Shown here piece after piece: positions 1 through 9,377 of a DNA stretch of 64,000 bases (the stretch's first letter is position 1; the number at the start of each line of letters is the position of its first letter). The notes under the pieces are model-generated. The model did not search any database. It saw nothing but the letters and a program-made list of their open reading frames with translations, and was not told the origin of the DNA. Source of the DNA: Lachnospiraceae bacterium (GTDB taxonomy: Bacteria; Bacillota; Clostridia; Lachnospirales; Lachnospiraceae); the NCBI GenBank assembly GCA_017539565.1, contig JAFYCS010000065.1, positions 1 through 64,000 of the forward strand, given 5' to 3'. A program made the translations under genes and the position numbers.

Positions 1-152
1 GAAATAACTCCGTTATTTTGTTGATCAGCAGAGCCGTAAAAACGTATTATTACTGATTATCACGTATTACGACGTAAAATTTTGATGTACTTTTGATGTA
101 CCAACGCCATTTTACACATCAGATTCCTGTATCTGGTCCACAATTACATGGC
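1..152. other. non-coding end of window, downstream of hemZ
   Basis: No gene is supported here. It is the region after the hemZ stop codon (minus strand). The only visible structure is a perfect tandem pair of the 11-base unit TTTTGATGTAC at 80-101 (two copies head to tail), flanked by AT-rich sequence and the inverted words GTAAAAT (74-80) and ATTTTAC (109-115). I see no clear stem with a T run that would be a hemZ terminator. What lies to the left is outside the window. Confidence 0.4.
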
Positions 153-1622
153 TTACTTATCTTCTCCGAAAAGTTTTCTCTTCCTCTCAATCATCGCCTC
201 AATATCCGATAAATAAAGGCTTAGATCCTTGTGCGTGTCGCACCTCTCGATCCTTCCGGAGCCGTCCGTGAACACTTTTTTGCTCACTGTTCCGGCGCCG
301 ATGGCGTAGATGGACTGCACTTCCTCCATAATGATAATATTATAAAGACCATAGCGGCCTTCGCGGGCGAAGCCCGTATTCTCCAAGGCTCCGGCCATAT
401 TCTTCTGGCGGTAGAGATAATAAGGCTTCATTTTAAGAGCATCAGCGGTATCCTGTGCCATCTTCATGGCAAGTTCATAGTCCATGCCGCTTATGGATCC
501 GTGCTGTGATATCCATTCCTTCATCCGGGAAGCACGTTTTATGGCAAGGGAATGAACCGTAAGCGAATCAGGTGCCAGCTCACGCACACAGTCCAGTGTA
601 TGGGACACATCATTAAGATCCTCCCCCGGAAGTCCCAGGATAAGATCCATGTTTATATTATCGAATCCCTCTACCCTGGCCTGCGCAAATGCCTCATACA
701 ATTGTGAAACAGTATGCCTGCGCCCGATCAGCTTTAAGGTATCATCTTTAAAGGTCTGGGGATTTACGGATATACGGCTCACCTTATATTTTTTCATAAC
801 AGCAAATTTATCCGCATTGAGACTGTCGGGACGCCCTGCTTCCACCGTGAATTCCTTCACGTTTTCCATCGGAACATATTCTTCGATCAAGTCCAATAAT
901 CTACCCAGTTCATCTGCAGACAGTGCAGTAGGCGTGCCCCCGCCAATGTATATGGTATCTGGTCCCCCGCCCTTCATGATACCGGTCATGGCCTGCAATT
1001 CTTTACGTATACATTCCAGATACCGATCAACGTATTTCTGATATGCATATATTGCATAGGATAAAAACGAACAGTAAAGACAGGTAGACGGACAAAAAGG
1101 GATCCCGATATAAAGGCTGTAGCCTCTCCCTCTGTGAGGTTCAAGCAGCGAATCCTCAAGCCTTGCTATTTTCAGCCCCAATGAAGACTTTTCCGGAGAA
1201 ACCCTGTAATTATCATACATATATTGTATAACGCCTTCATCCGAAAGGGCCTGCTCCTTTGCCGTTCCCATGATCAGCTTGGTAGGGCGAACCCCCGTAA
1301 GCCCTCCCCAGGGCAGTGTACGTCCGCTCATATCGGATAAACTGTCATAAAAGAAACGCTTAAGCTCCCATTTTATCTCTTTTTCGCCGGCAGAAGAAGG
1401 CGTAAAAACATACTCTTTATCGTACGAAAAAACATCCCCCGCAAAAAAGAGCATGGACACCGTTGCATCTTCATTCTGATGCACATGCAGTTCGTCCCTG
1501 CTCCCTGTAGGCTGCTCAGCTATGCACTGCTTAGAACTTTCTCCCGGATAAAAGGATGTAAGAAGTGCATAGACATCATATTCAAATGATTCGATATTAT
1601 AACTAAGTATCATTTCCCTCAT
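153..1622 (-). CDS. hemZ: HemZ-type coproporphyrinogen dehydrogenase (radical SAM)
   Basis: Radical SAM enzyme of the HemN/HemZ group, which oxidatively decarboxylates coproporphyrinogen III in oxygen-independent tetrapyrrole synthesis. The 489-residue protein carries the cluster motif CPSTCLYC (Cys177, 181, 184, a C-x3-C-x2-C pattern), followed by an IGGGTP SAM-binding motif. A long N-terminal region of about 165 residues before the radical SAM core is typical of HemZ and not of HemN. Its ATG overlaps the stop of rel in an ATGA junction, so it is the last gene of an apt-rel-hemZ unit; an internal ATG at 1613 is an alternative start. No other haem gene is nearby, so the physiological role is taken from the family only. 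Confidence 0.85.
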   Translation of the reverse strand: MREMILSYNIESFEYDVYALLTSFYPGESSKQCIAEQPTGSRDELHVHQNEDATVSMLFFAGDVFSYDKEYVFTPSSAGEKEIKWELKRFFYDSLSDMSGRTLPWGGLTGVRPTKLIMGTAKEQALSDEGVIQYMYDNYRVSPEKSSLGLKIARLEDSLLEPHRGRGYSLYIGIPFCPSTCLYCSFLSYAIYAYQKYVDRYLECIRKELQAMTGIMKGGGPDTIYIGGGTPTALSADELGRLLDLIEEYVPMENVKEFTVEAGRPDSLNADKFAVMKKYKVSRISVNPQTFKDDTLKLIGRRHTVSQLYEAFAQARVEGFDNINMDLILGLPGEDLNDVSHTLDCVRELAPDSLTVHSLAIKRASRMKEWISQHGSISGMDYELAMKMAQDTADALKMKPYYLYRQKNMAGALENTGFAREGRYGLYNIIIMEEVQSIYAIGAGTVSKKVFTDGSGRIERCDTHKDLSLYLSDIEAMIERKRKLFGEDK

Positions 1623-4114
1623 CCGGTTGAATTTCTGTCCACATCGATGACGCTGGGGATCTGACGAAGCTTATCTACTATACGGTCAAACTCCTCGCGT
1701 CCGCCCGTCTCAAAACTCATGGACAGAACAGCCTGTCCCTGCTTGCTGACCTTAACGTTCACTGAAAGTATATCGATGTTCTTTTCTGTCATAGTCCTTG
1801 AAATATCGGCCAGAAGACCTGAACGGTTCTCCGCAAATATATTTATCTCAACGGTATACTTTCCGTTATCTACTATAGCATCAGGCTCCCATTCCGCTTC
1901 AACAAGCCTTTCCCTTTCTATATCGGGAAGGACCACCACATTGTTACAATCGGTCCTGTGAATGGTAACGCCCTTACCTCTTGTGATAAAACCGACTATC
2001 TCATCACCCGGAAGCGGATTACAGCATTTGGGGAAACGTACGGCTACATTGGTGAGTCCCTTGATGATAACTCCCGAACCTTTACCCTTATGCTCATAAG
2101 TATGTACCTGCCTCTGGGCAGACACATTCCTGTTTATCTCATCTATAACTTCCTCATTGGTCTGGATACGCTTGTGATCCGCATCGTAAAGCTCCTGGAG
2201 CTTGTTGATGATCTGGCCTTCTTTTAATGCCCCGTGGCCTATGGCTGCCAGCAGATTATCCCATTCCCTGTAGCCATATTTCTTAAGCACTGTATCTATA
2301 TATGCCTGCTTGTTGAGCTGCTGCTGGTCTATTCCCTTTGCCTTGCAATAGGTAAGCAGGAGCTCACGCCCCCTTACTATATTGTCATCCTTAAGCTCGC
2401 TCTTAAACCACTGGTTGATCTTGCTGCGCGCAGTGGATGATTTAACAAGAGGCAGCCAGTCGCGGCTGGGCCCCTTTGAATTCTGGCTTGTGATTATTTC
2501 GATACAGTCACCGTTCTGTATCTCGTAGTTGATGGGTACCAGCTTGCCGTTGACCCTGGCACCTATCATCTTATTACCTACGGCCGAATGGATACTGTAA
2601 GCAAAATCTATTGGGGTTGAACCTGCCGGAAGATTCTTGACGTCACCGGTAGGAGTAAAGCAATATACACTGTCCGAGAACAGATCCAGATCCTCTTTTA
2701 AGAGGTTCATGAATTCCTTGTTGTCGGACATGTCGCGCTGCCACTCTAGGATCTGGCGCAGCCATGCCAGCTTCTCTTCCTCCTGAAGCTCAGGCTTTTT
2801 GCCGTCCGATGCCTCTTTATATTTCCAGTGTGCAGCGATACCGTATTCAGCGGTACGATGCATCTCAAAGGTTCGGATCTGTATCTCAAAAGGCACACCG
2901 TTCTGTCCTATCAGAGTAGTATGCAGCGACTGATACATGTTCTCCTTGGGTACTGCTATATAGTCTTTAAAACGCCCGGGAATAGGCTTGTAGATCTCAT
3001 GTATTACACCCAGTGCAGCATAACAGTCCTTAACGGAAGCCACTATTATACGTACGGCAAACAGGTCGTAGATCTGGTCCAGATCCTTGTTCTGGTTCTT
3101 CATTTTCTTATAGATACTGAAGAAATGCTTAACGCGGCCGTCTATCTTGGCTTCTATGCCGGCATCCTTTATATGCTTGCGCACTTCATCGACTATATCC
3201 TGGACATACTGCTCACGGACAGTCTTTCTCTCCGCGATCTGTCTGGACAGATCCTCATATGCCTCAGGCTCCAGATACTTAAGGCAGAGGTCCTCCAGTT
3301 CTACCTTTATCTTCGAGATACCAAGCCTCTGTGCTATGGGCGCATAGATGTCAATGGTCTCTCTTGCTTTTTCCTGCTGCTTCTCCGGACGCGTATGGCC
3401 CAGGGTACGCATATTATGAAGCCTGTCGGCCAGCTTTATCATGATGACCCTGATGTCCTTTGCCATTGCAAGGAACATCTTTCTTAAGTTCTCCGCCTGC
3501 AGATCCAGCTTATCGGTAGAATACTGTATCTGTGACAGCTTGGTAACACCATCCACCAGAAGGGCAACGTCTGCGCCGAACTCATCTTTGAGCTCGTCGA
3601 TGGTCATGACCGTATCTTCCACAACATCATGGAGCAGACCTGCTGCAATGGTCTCCTTATCCATTTCCATGTCAGCCAGTATTATGGCCACACATAAGGG
3701 ATGGATGATATAAGGCTCACCCGACTTGCGCAGCTGGTCCTTATGGAACTGCCTTGCTGTCTCGTAAGCCTTTTCTATAAGTGAGATATCATCTGAAGGG
3801 TGATATCTCCTGACACGCTTGATGAGTTCATCATAAAGAACCTCAGGTGCCTGGAATTCTGCTATATCTTCGATGCGTCCGTTGTCGATGACAACAGCCA
3901 CATGCTCATCTGAAACGTCAGGGGCAGCTTCATCCGGAGCCGGTGTTTCCACAGCATTCATACCCAGGGGGGCAGTGACCGTGATGCGTTCCAGCAGGCT
4001 CTTTTTTGCCCCTTCTTCAGAAGGCGCCTTCAATTCGGAAACGTCGGAAGCGGTCACGCCCGAATTCATGTTTTCTTCTATTATGCTGTCAATATCTTTA
4101 TAGTCCGTAGCCAT
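1619..4114 (-). CDS. relA: bifunctional (p)ppGpp synthetase/hydrolase Rel
   Basis: Long RelA/SpoT homologue controlling the stringent-response alarmone. From the chosen start (831 residues) it shows an HD hydrolase domain (about 115-240) with an intact HDVVED motif at 162-167, so hydrolysis should be active; a synthetase domain (about 270-410, with RFKDYIAVPK and EIQIRT); a TGS domain (about 460-525, FTPTGDVKNLPAGSTPIDFAY); and a C-terminal ACT domain. The start at 4114 is chosen because AAAGGAGG precedes it with good spacing; the longer reading to 4144 runs through that site. About 85 acidic residues precede the part homologous to ordinary Rel proteins, an unusual N-terminal extension. Upstream lies apt, a common partner in Firmicutes. 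Confidence 0.93.
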   Translation of the reverse strand: MATDYKDIDSIIEENMNSGVTASDVSELKAPSEEGAKKSLLERITVTAPLGMNAVETPAPDEAAPDVSDEHVAVVIDNGRIEDIAEFQAPEVLYDELIKRVRRYHPSDDISLIEKAYETARQFHKDQLRKSGEPYIIHPLCVAIILADMEMDKETIAAGLLHDVVEDTVMTIDELKDEFGADVALLVDGVTKLSQIQYSTDKLDLQAENLRKMFLAMAKDIRVIMIKLADRLHNMRTLGHTRPEKQQEKARETIDIYAPIAQRLGISKIKVELEDLCLKYLEPEAYEDLSRQIAERKTVREQYVQDIVDEVRKHIKDAGIEAKIDGRVKHFFSIYKKMKNQNKDLDQIYDLFAVRIIVASVKDCYAALGVIHEIYKPIPGRFKDYIAVPKENMYQSLHTTLIGQNGVPFEIQIRTFEMHRTAEYGIAAHWKYKEASDGKKPELQEEEKLAWLRQILEWQRDMSDNKEFMNLLKEDLDLFSDSVYCFTPTGDVKNLPAGSTPIDFAYSIHSAVGNKMIGARVNGKLVPINYEIQNGDCIEIITSQNSKGPSRDWLPLVKSSTARSKINQWFKSELKDDNIVRGRELLLTYCKAKGIDQQQLNKQAYIDTVLKKYGYREWDNLLAAIGHGALKEGQIINKLQELYDADHKRIQTNEEVIDEINRNVSAQRQVHTYEHKGKGSGVIIKGLTNVAVRFPKCCNPLPGDEIVGFITRGKGVTIHRTDCNNVVVLPDIERERLVEAEWEPDAIVDNGKYTVEINIFAENRSGLLADISRTMTEKNIDILSVNVKVSKQGQAVLSMSFETGGREEFDRIVDKLRQIPSVIDVDRNSTG

Positions 4115-4149
4115 GGACGCTTCCTCCTTTCCTGAATTATTCAATCAGT

Positions 4150-4172
4150 AAGATCCTTCGTCGCTATGCTCA
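4150..4172 (+). repeat. degenerate copy of the dispersed hairpin repeat
   Basis: Begins with the AAGATCCTTCG end of the dispersed repeat seen elsewhere in this window but loses the matching AGGATGACA half. It sits between rel and apt. Confidence 0.45.
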
Positions 4173-4267
4173 ACTCTATTTCTTCCTCTACAGGGTCACA
4201 AGACGATCTTCCCACCTTTTAACCGGCATCAGGTACCTCCCGCGCTGCGGGCCCCTTCTTGTGACTT

Positions 4268-4295
4268 TGTCATTCTGAGCGAAGCGAAGAATCTT
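4268..4295 (-). repeat. dispersed hairpin repeat, ATTCT/AGAAT variant
   Basis: Full-length copy in the opposite orientation to most others. The stem is ATTCT...AGAAT instead of ATCCT...AGGAT, a compensatory change on both arms. It ends exactly at the stop codon of apt. Confidence 0.8.
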
Positions 4296-4820
4296 TTATT
4301 CCCCTTCGTATGTAACTGCGCTTACCAGTTTATAACCGGAGATCTTCTCACGTCCCTTTAAATCAGGGAGCTCAATGAGAACACATACCGCGCTGACAAC
4401 ACCTCCCAGCTTTTCAACAAGCTTTATCATCGCCTCGGTGGTACCGCCTGTAGCAATGAGGTCGTCTACGATCAGTATCTTCTTTCCGGGCTCAAAACTG
4501 TCCACGTGCATCTCTATCTCTGTGCTGCCGTATTCCAGATCGTAACTCTGTGAGATAGTCTTTCCGGGAAGCTTGCCCTTCTTTCTTATCAGCACAAACG
4601 GTTTGTGCAGATTATATGCCATAGGAGCACCAAATATAAAACCTCTGGACTCCGCTCCGCAGATAACGTCAAAGTCCAGATCTTTTACCAGATCGCTCAT
4701 GGTATCGACAGCCAGCTGAAGGCCGTCTGCATCCTGAATTATTGTGGTTATATCACGAAATTGTACCCCGGGCTGAGGAAAATCGGGGATCGTACGTATG
4801 TAATCCTTGATATCTTTCAT
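4296..4820 (-). CDS. apt: adenine phosphoribosyltransferase
   Basis: Converts adenine and PRPP to AMP in purine salvage. The 174-residue length is normal for Apt. The PRPP-binding loop is seen as ILIVDDLIATGGTTEA, and the N-terminal IPDFPQPGVQFRDIT segment is characteristic of Apt. The ATG follows GGAGG with a five-base spacer. A good promoter lies directly upstream, so apt probably heads the apt-rel-hemZ unit. The gap to rel is filled by dispersed hairpin repeats, which may separate or modulate expression of the two genes. Confidence 0.95.
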   Translation of the reverse strand: MKDIKDYIRTIPDFPQPGVQFRDITTIIQDADGLQLAVDTMSDLVKDLDFDVICGAESRGFIFGAPMAYNLHKPFVLIRKKGKLPGKTISQSYDLEYGSTEIEMHVDSFEPGKKILIVDDLIATGGTTEAMIKLVEKLGGVVSAVCVLIELPDLKGREKISGYKLVSAVTYEGE

Positions 4821-4854
4821 AGCATCCTCCGTGGTAAAATAAAATGATTATGAA

Positions 4855-4883
4855 ATAATACCACATCCGGAGCTGAAATTCAA
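4855..4883 (-). promoter_or_regulatory. sigma-A type promoter for apt
   Basis: Minus strand: -35 TTGAAT (4878-4883), 17-base spacer, -10 TATTAT (4855-4860) preceded by TGG, an extended -10 element. It lies about 35 bases before the apt start. Confidence 0.7.
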
Positions 4884-4910
4884 TCCATAAACTGAAGTCA
4901 GTTGACGGCA

Positions 4911-5687
4911 CTAAACACGTTCCCGCTTGCTCTTGAACTCATCAAGCATATCCCGTGCCCTGTCCTTTTGGCTTGATGATGACTGCTTTGACTGGAGTAT
5001 GCCTGACACAAGTCTGGCCGCATCATCAAACTTTCCGAAATGGCCGCAAAGTGAAGCCAGCAGAAAGTCAATAGCCGTCTCATTCATACCTGCAATGGGC
5101 GGCTCCTCAGTCTGCCTTGCCTTGATCAGATAATCCATAGCCTTTTTAAGATACTTCTCTTCATAATCCAGAAAGCCGTCATATTTGATCCTTACGGCTT
5201 TGGTAAAGTTTTCGACATCATCTCCCAGTGCCAGTTTCTGCGCACGGTAGAGCCATGCCATCTTTAAAGTTATAAGCCCCAGTTCACTGTCATGTACCTG
5301 CCTTATTGCTGCACAGAGCAAAGCCAGTTTATATCTGGTCATGGCCTCATCATAGGTAAGCACCATTCCGACCGGATCAGCTAAGGGGTCATACTGTTCG
5401 GTTATCTTTTTTAAGATAAGTTCTTTGTGGGGCTTGGGAAGCACACCAAAATAACGCTTCAGTACTGCAAAGCCGCATTTATTACAATGCACGACATCAT
5501 ACTTCTGTATATCGATGTCTTTGTGGATGGGACGCAGATCCCAGTCCTGGCCTATCATCCTGGCCGTGCCTGCTTTTACTGTCGCGATACGGAGTTTATT
5601 ATCACAGACAGGACATACATAGCTTTTCATGAAGAGATAATCGCCTTCATAAATCTTTTTAGGTGCACTGCGTTTGATAGCTGCCAT
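4911..5687 (-). CDS. DUF2225 family protein
   Basis: 258-residue protein of the DUF2225 family, function unknown. The N-terminal third has two zinc-finger-like pairs, CPVC (about 25-28) and CNKC (about 69-72), which suggest a bound metal. The rest is helical and resembles tetratricopeptide-like repeats (regular Leu/Ala-rich helices from about 115 to 245). No signal peptide or membrane segment is seen, so it should be cytoplasmic. The start has GGGGA six bases upstream; a second ATG (MKSYVC) about 20 codons in is possible but has a poorer site. It has its own promoter and stands alone between apt and groEL. Confidence 0.75.
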   Translation of the reverse strand: MAAIKRSAPKKIYEGDYLFMKSYVCPVCDNKLRIATVKAGTARMIGQDWDLRPIHKDIDIQKYDVVHCNKCGFAVLKRYFGVLPKPHKELILKKITEQYDPLADPVGMVLTYDEAMTRYKLALLCAAIRQVHDSELGLITLKMAWLYRAQKLALGDDVENFTKAVRIKYDGFLDYEEKYLKKAMDYLIKARQTEEPPIAGMNETAIDFLLASLCGHFGKFDDAARLVSGILQSKQSSSSQKDRARDMLDEFKSKRERV

Positions 5688-5739
5688 TAGCTTCCCCTTT
5701 TCTGAAAGGATTTATGTTAACCCCATAAGATAATGATAT

Positions 5740-5769
5740 ATTATAGGATACTATAAAGGGATCATTCAA
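5740..5769 (-). promoter_or_regulatory. promoter for the DUF2225 gene
   Basis: Minus strand: -35 TTGAAT (5764-5769), 18-base spacer, consensus -10 TATAAT (5740-5745), about 50 bases before the start codon. Confidence 0.65.
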
Positions 5770-5815
5770 GGCAAGATGTGTATTTGGTTGTTTTTGAGGG
5801 ATATTTGGGACGATG

Positions 5816-5879
5816 GCACAGTAGATTCGGATCGCGAAGCTGATATAGCGAATACGTCAGCACAATAGATTCGGATCGC
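5816..5879 (+). repeat. direct repeat next to the inverted-repeat element
   Basis: Two copies of a 20-base word, GCACA(G/A)TAGATTCGGATCGC, at 5816-5835 and 5860-5879, differing at one position and offset by 44 bases. The second copy overlaps the left end of the 155-base element below. Confidence 0.75.
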
Positions 5880-6010
5880 TTCGCGATCCTCATTACAGGT
5901 GAGCAGAGGCGCTTCGCGCCTTGCCCACCTGTGAAACATAAATAAGATCAGCCACTTTCAAGCAAGCTTGATGGGGCTGATCCTTATTTATGTTTCCCTA
6001 TAGTGCTGAC
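5856..6010 (-). mobile_element. 155-base element with terminal inverted repeats (MITE-like)
   Basis: The ends are 13-base inverted repeats with one mismatch: GTCAGCACAATAG at 5856-5868 and CTATAGTGCTGAC at 5998-6010. Inside are three hairpins: GGATCGC/GCGATCC (5873-5889), a longer one bounded by CAGGTG/CACCTG (5896-5931), and a 21-base stem with one bulge (5933-5953 with 5975-5996). It starts four bases after the groEL stop. No open reading frame fits inside. No clear target-site duplication is visible, so the mobile origin is inferred from the ends only; the hairpins may also end groESL transcription. This element and the direct repeat fill the only gene-free stretch longer than 300 bases (5688-6014). 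Confidence 0.45.
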
Positions 6011-6014
6011 TTGT

Positions 6015-7935
<1,921 letters not shown>

Positions 7936-7980
7936 GACTTACGCCTCCTTTTTATTCACGCTATGCGCTCTTTGGTTTTG

Positions 7981-8007
7981 TTAGCACTCATTTACTTTGA
8001 GTGCTAA
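7981..8007 (-). promoter_or_regulatory. CIRCE operator (HrcA binding site)
   Basis: Perfect TTAGCACTC-N9-GAGTGCTAA inverted repeat at 7981-7989 and 7999-8007. This is the known target of the heat-shock repressor HrcA. It lies between the -10 box and the groES ribosome binding site. The hrcA gene itself is not in the window. Confidence 0.97.
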
Positions 8008-8019
8008 CTACTGTTGGAT

Positions 8020-8048
8020 AATATAGTTTCTTTTACCGCACTTTGCAA
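8020..8048 (-). promoter_or_regulatory. groESL promoter
   Basis: Minus strand: -35 TTGCAA (8043-8048), 17-base spacer, -10 TATATT (8020-8025), placed 12 bases ahead of CIRCE so that HrcA binding covers the start region. Confidence 0.75.
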
Positions 8049-8151
8049 GGATGCAATTTCGGATATATCACACCGATACTCTATTTTGCTCTATTATGCT
8101 CCCTTATACTCTGTTTTTCTTATCAATTGCCCTTTTCTTTCCTCTCCCCTC

Positions 8152-8180
8152 TTCCCAATATCCACAAAATATGGTATATT
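8152..8180 (+). promoter_or_regulatory. possible promoter for the diguanylate cyclase gene
   Basis: Plus strand: -35-like TTCCCA (8152-8157), 17-base spacer, -10 TATATT (8175-8180), about 40 bases before the TTG start. The -35 box is weak. Confidence 0.4.
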
Positions 8181-8220
8181 TATGAGGATTATTGGCATAA
8201 ATATGAAAGGATAGCGATAC

Positions 8221-9339
8221 TTGACAGGCAATCTGGGTCATTATATCAGAGAGCTTATACGGGGCAACAGTTTCTTCACCCCTAAGCTCATCTACAAATA
8301 CACTATCATAGCACTCGGTATCATGCATATCGTGAACGGAGTGTTGTTCATGTGTTCCGCTTCCTTTCTTCTGATGATAATACATGCAGCCGCTGCCGCT
8401 GTTTTCTTCACGACCTTTATACCGATGATCGAAAAGCATGAACTCATCAACATATATCTGTTGATGCTCCTGGAAATAGTCGTGATGTCCTTTTTAAACA
8501 ACCTGGCACTGGGTTGGAACAGCGGCTTTTCGACATACTTTTTTACCGCTGTGGCATCTACATTTTATTTTTCATACTTAAACAGCAGCAGGGACAGCAG
8601 CCGGCATGCACTGCCCTTCGGCTTATCCCTGCTGATAATACTCTGTTACCTGTTTAACTATTTTCTGATGTCACATGTCACACCGCTTATGCCCGTTGAA
8701 TCACCATTCCTGTCCACATTGACGTTCCTGGTGAACACCGTGGCAGGCTTCGGGGTTGTGATCGTATTCTTCTATCTTTTTATATGGGAGATAATGCATA
8801 AGAACCGTATACTCACGGAACAGAACGCCCTGCTTGATGAGATGGCAAATAAAGACCCTCTCACCAAGCTCTTAAACCGCCGGAGCATGAACAGCATATT
8901 AAACGAGCATATGGAGCAGCTGAAGAAGACCGGCAAGCGTTTTACCCTGATACTTGGTGATATCGATGATTTCAAAAAGGTAAACGACACCTTCGGCCAC
9001 GATGCCGGCGATATGGTACTGGTAAAAGTCTCCGATACCATAAACATGAACGTAAGCACGAACGACGCCGTATGCCGCTGGGGCGGTGAGGAAATACTGA
9101 TACTGGTACAGGAGCCCGTTGAGATGGCCTGCCTCAAGGCTGAAAGAATACGAAGGTCCATAGAATCCGCTACCGTCAGCTTTGAAGGAATAGATATAAG
9201 TATCACAATGACTTTCGGCGTCGCCGAATCTCTCCCCGGCTATAAGATAGAACATCTTATACAGCAGGCGGATGACAAGCTTTACTTTGGCAAAAAGCAC
9301 GGAAAGAACCAGGTGGTTACCGATCTCCGTCCTTTGTAA
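8221..9339 (+). CDS. membrane-bound GGDEF diguanylate cyclase
   Basis: Makes the second messenger cyclic di-GMP from two GTP. Residues 1-190 hold about six hydrophobic membrane segments; a short helical linker (about 192-210) leads to a GGDEF domain (about 211-372). The catalytic motif is GGEE at 288-291 and the metal-binding Asp region GDIDDFK is intact, so the enzyme should be active. The RxxD inhibitory site, expected nine residues before the GGEE, reads STND, so product feedback through that site is probably lost. It begins with TTG, preceded by AAAGGA; no ATG near this position has a good site. The sensor domain is not a family I can name. It stands alone ahead of the ABC-F gene. Confidence 0.85.
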   Translation: MTGNLGHYIRELIRGNSFFTPKLIYKYTIIALGIMHIVNGVLFMCSASFLLMIIHAAAAAVFFTTFIPMIEKHELINIYLLMLLEIVVMSFLNNLALGWNSGFSTYFFTAVASTFYFSYLNSSRDSSRHALPFGLSLLIILCYLFNYFLMSHVTPLMPVESPFLSTLTFLVNTVAGFGVVIVFFYLFIWEIMHKNRILTEQNALLDEMANKDPLTKLLNRRSMNSILNEHMEQLKKTGKRFTLILGDIDDFKKVNDTFGHDAGDMVLVKVSDTINMNVSTNDAVCRWGGEEILILVQEPVEMACLKAERIRRSIESATVSFEGIDISITMTFGVAESLPGYKIEHLIQQADDKLYFGKKHGKNQVVTDLRPL

Positions 9340-9377
9340 TAAAAACAATAATTTAATATAAGGAGTTTAACAGATCA

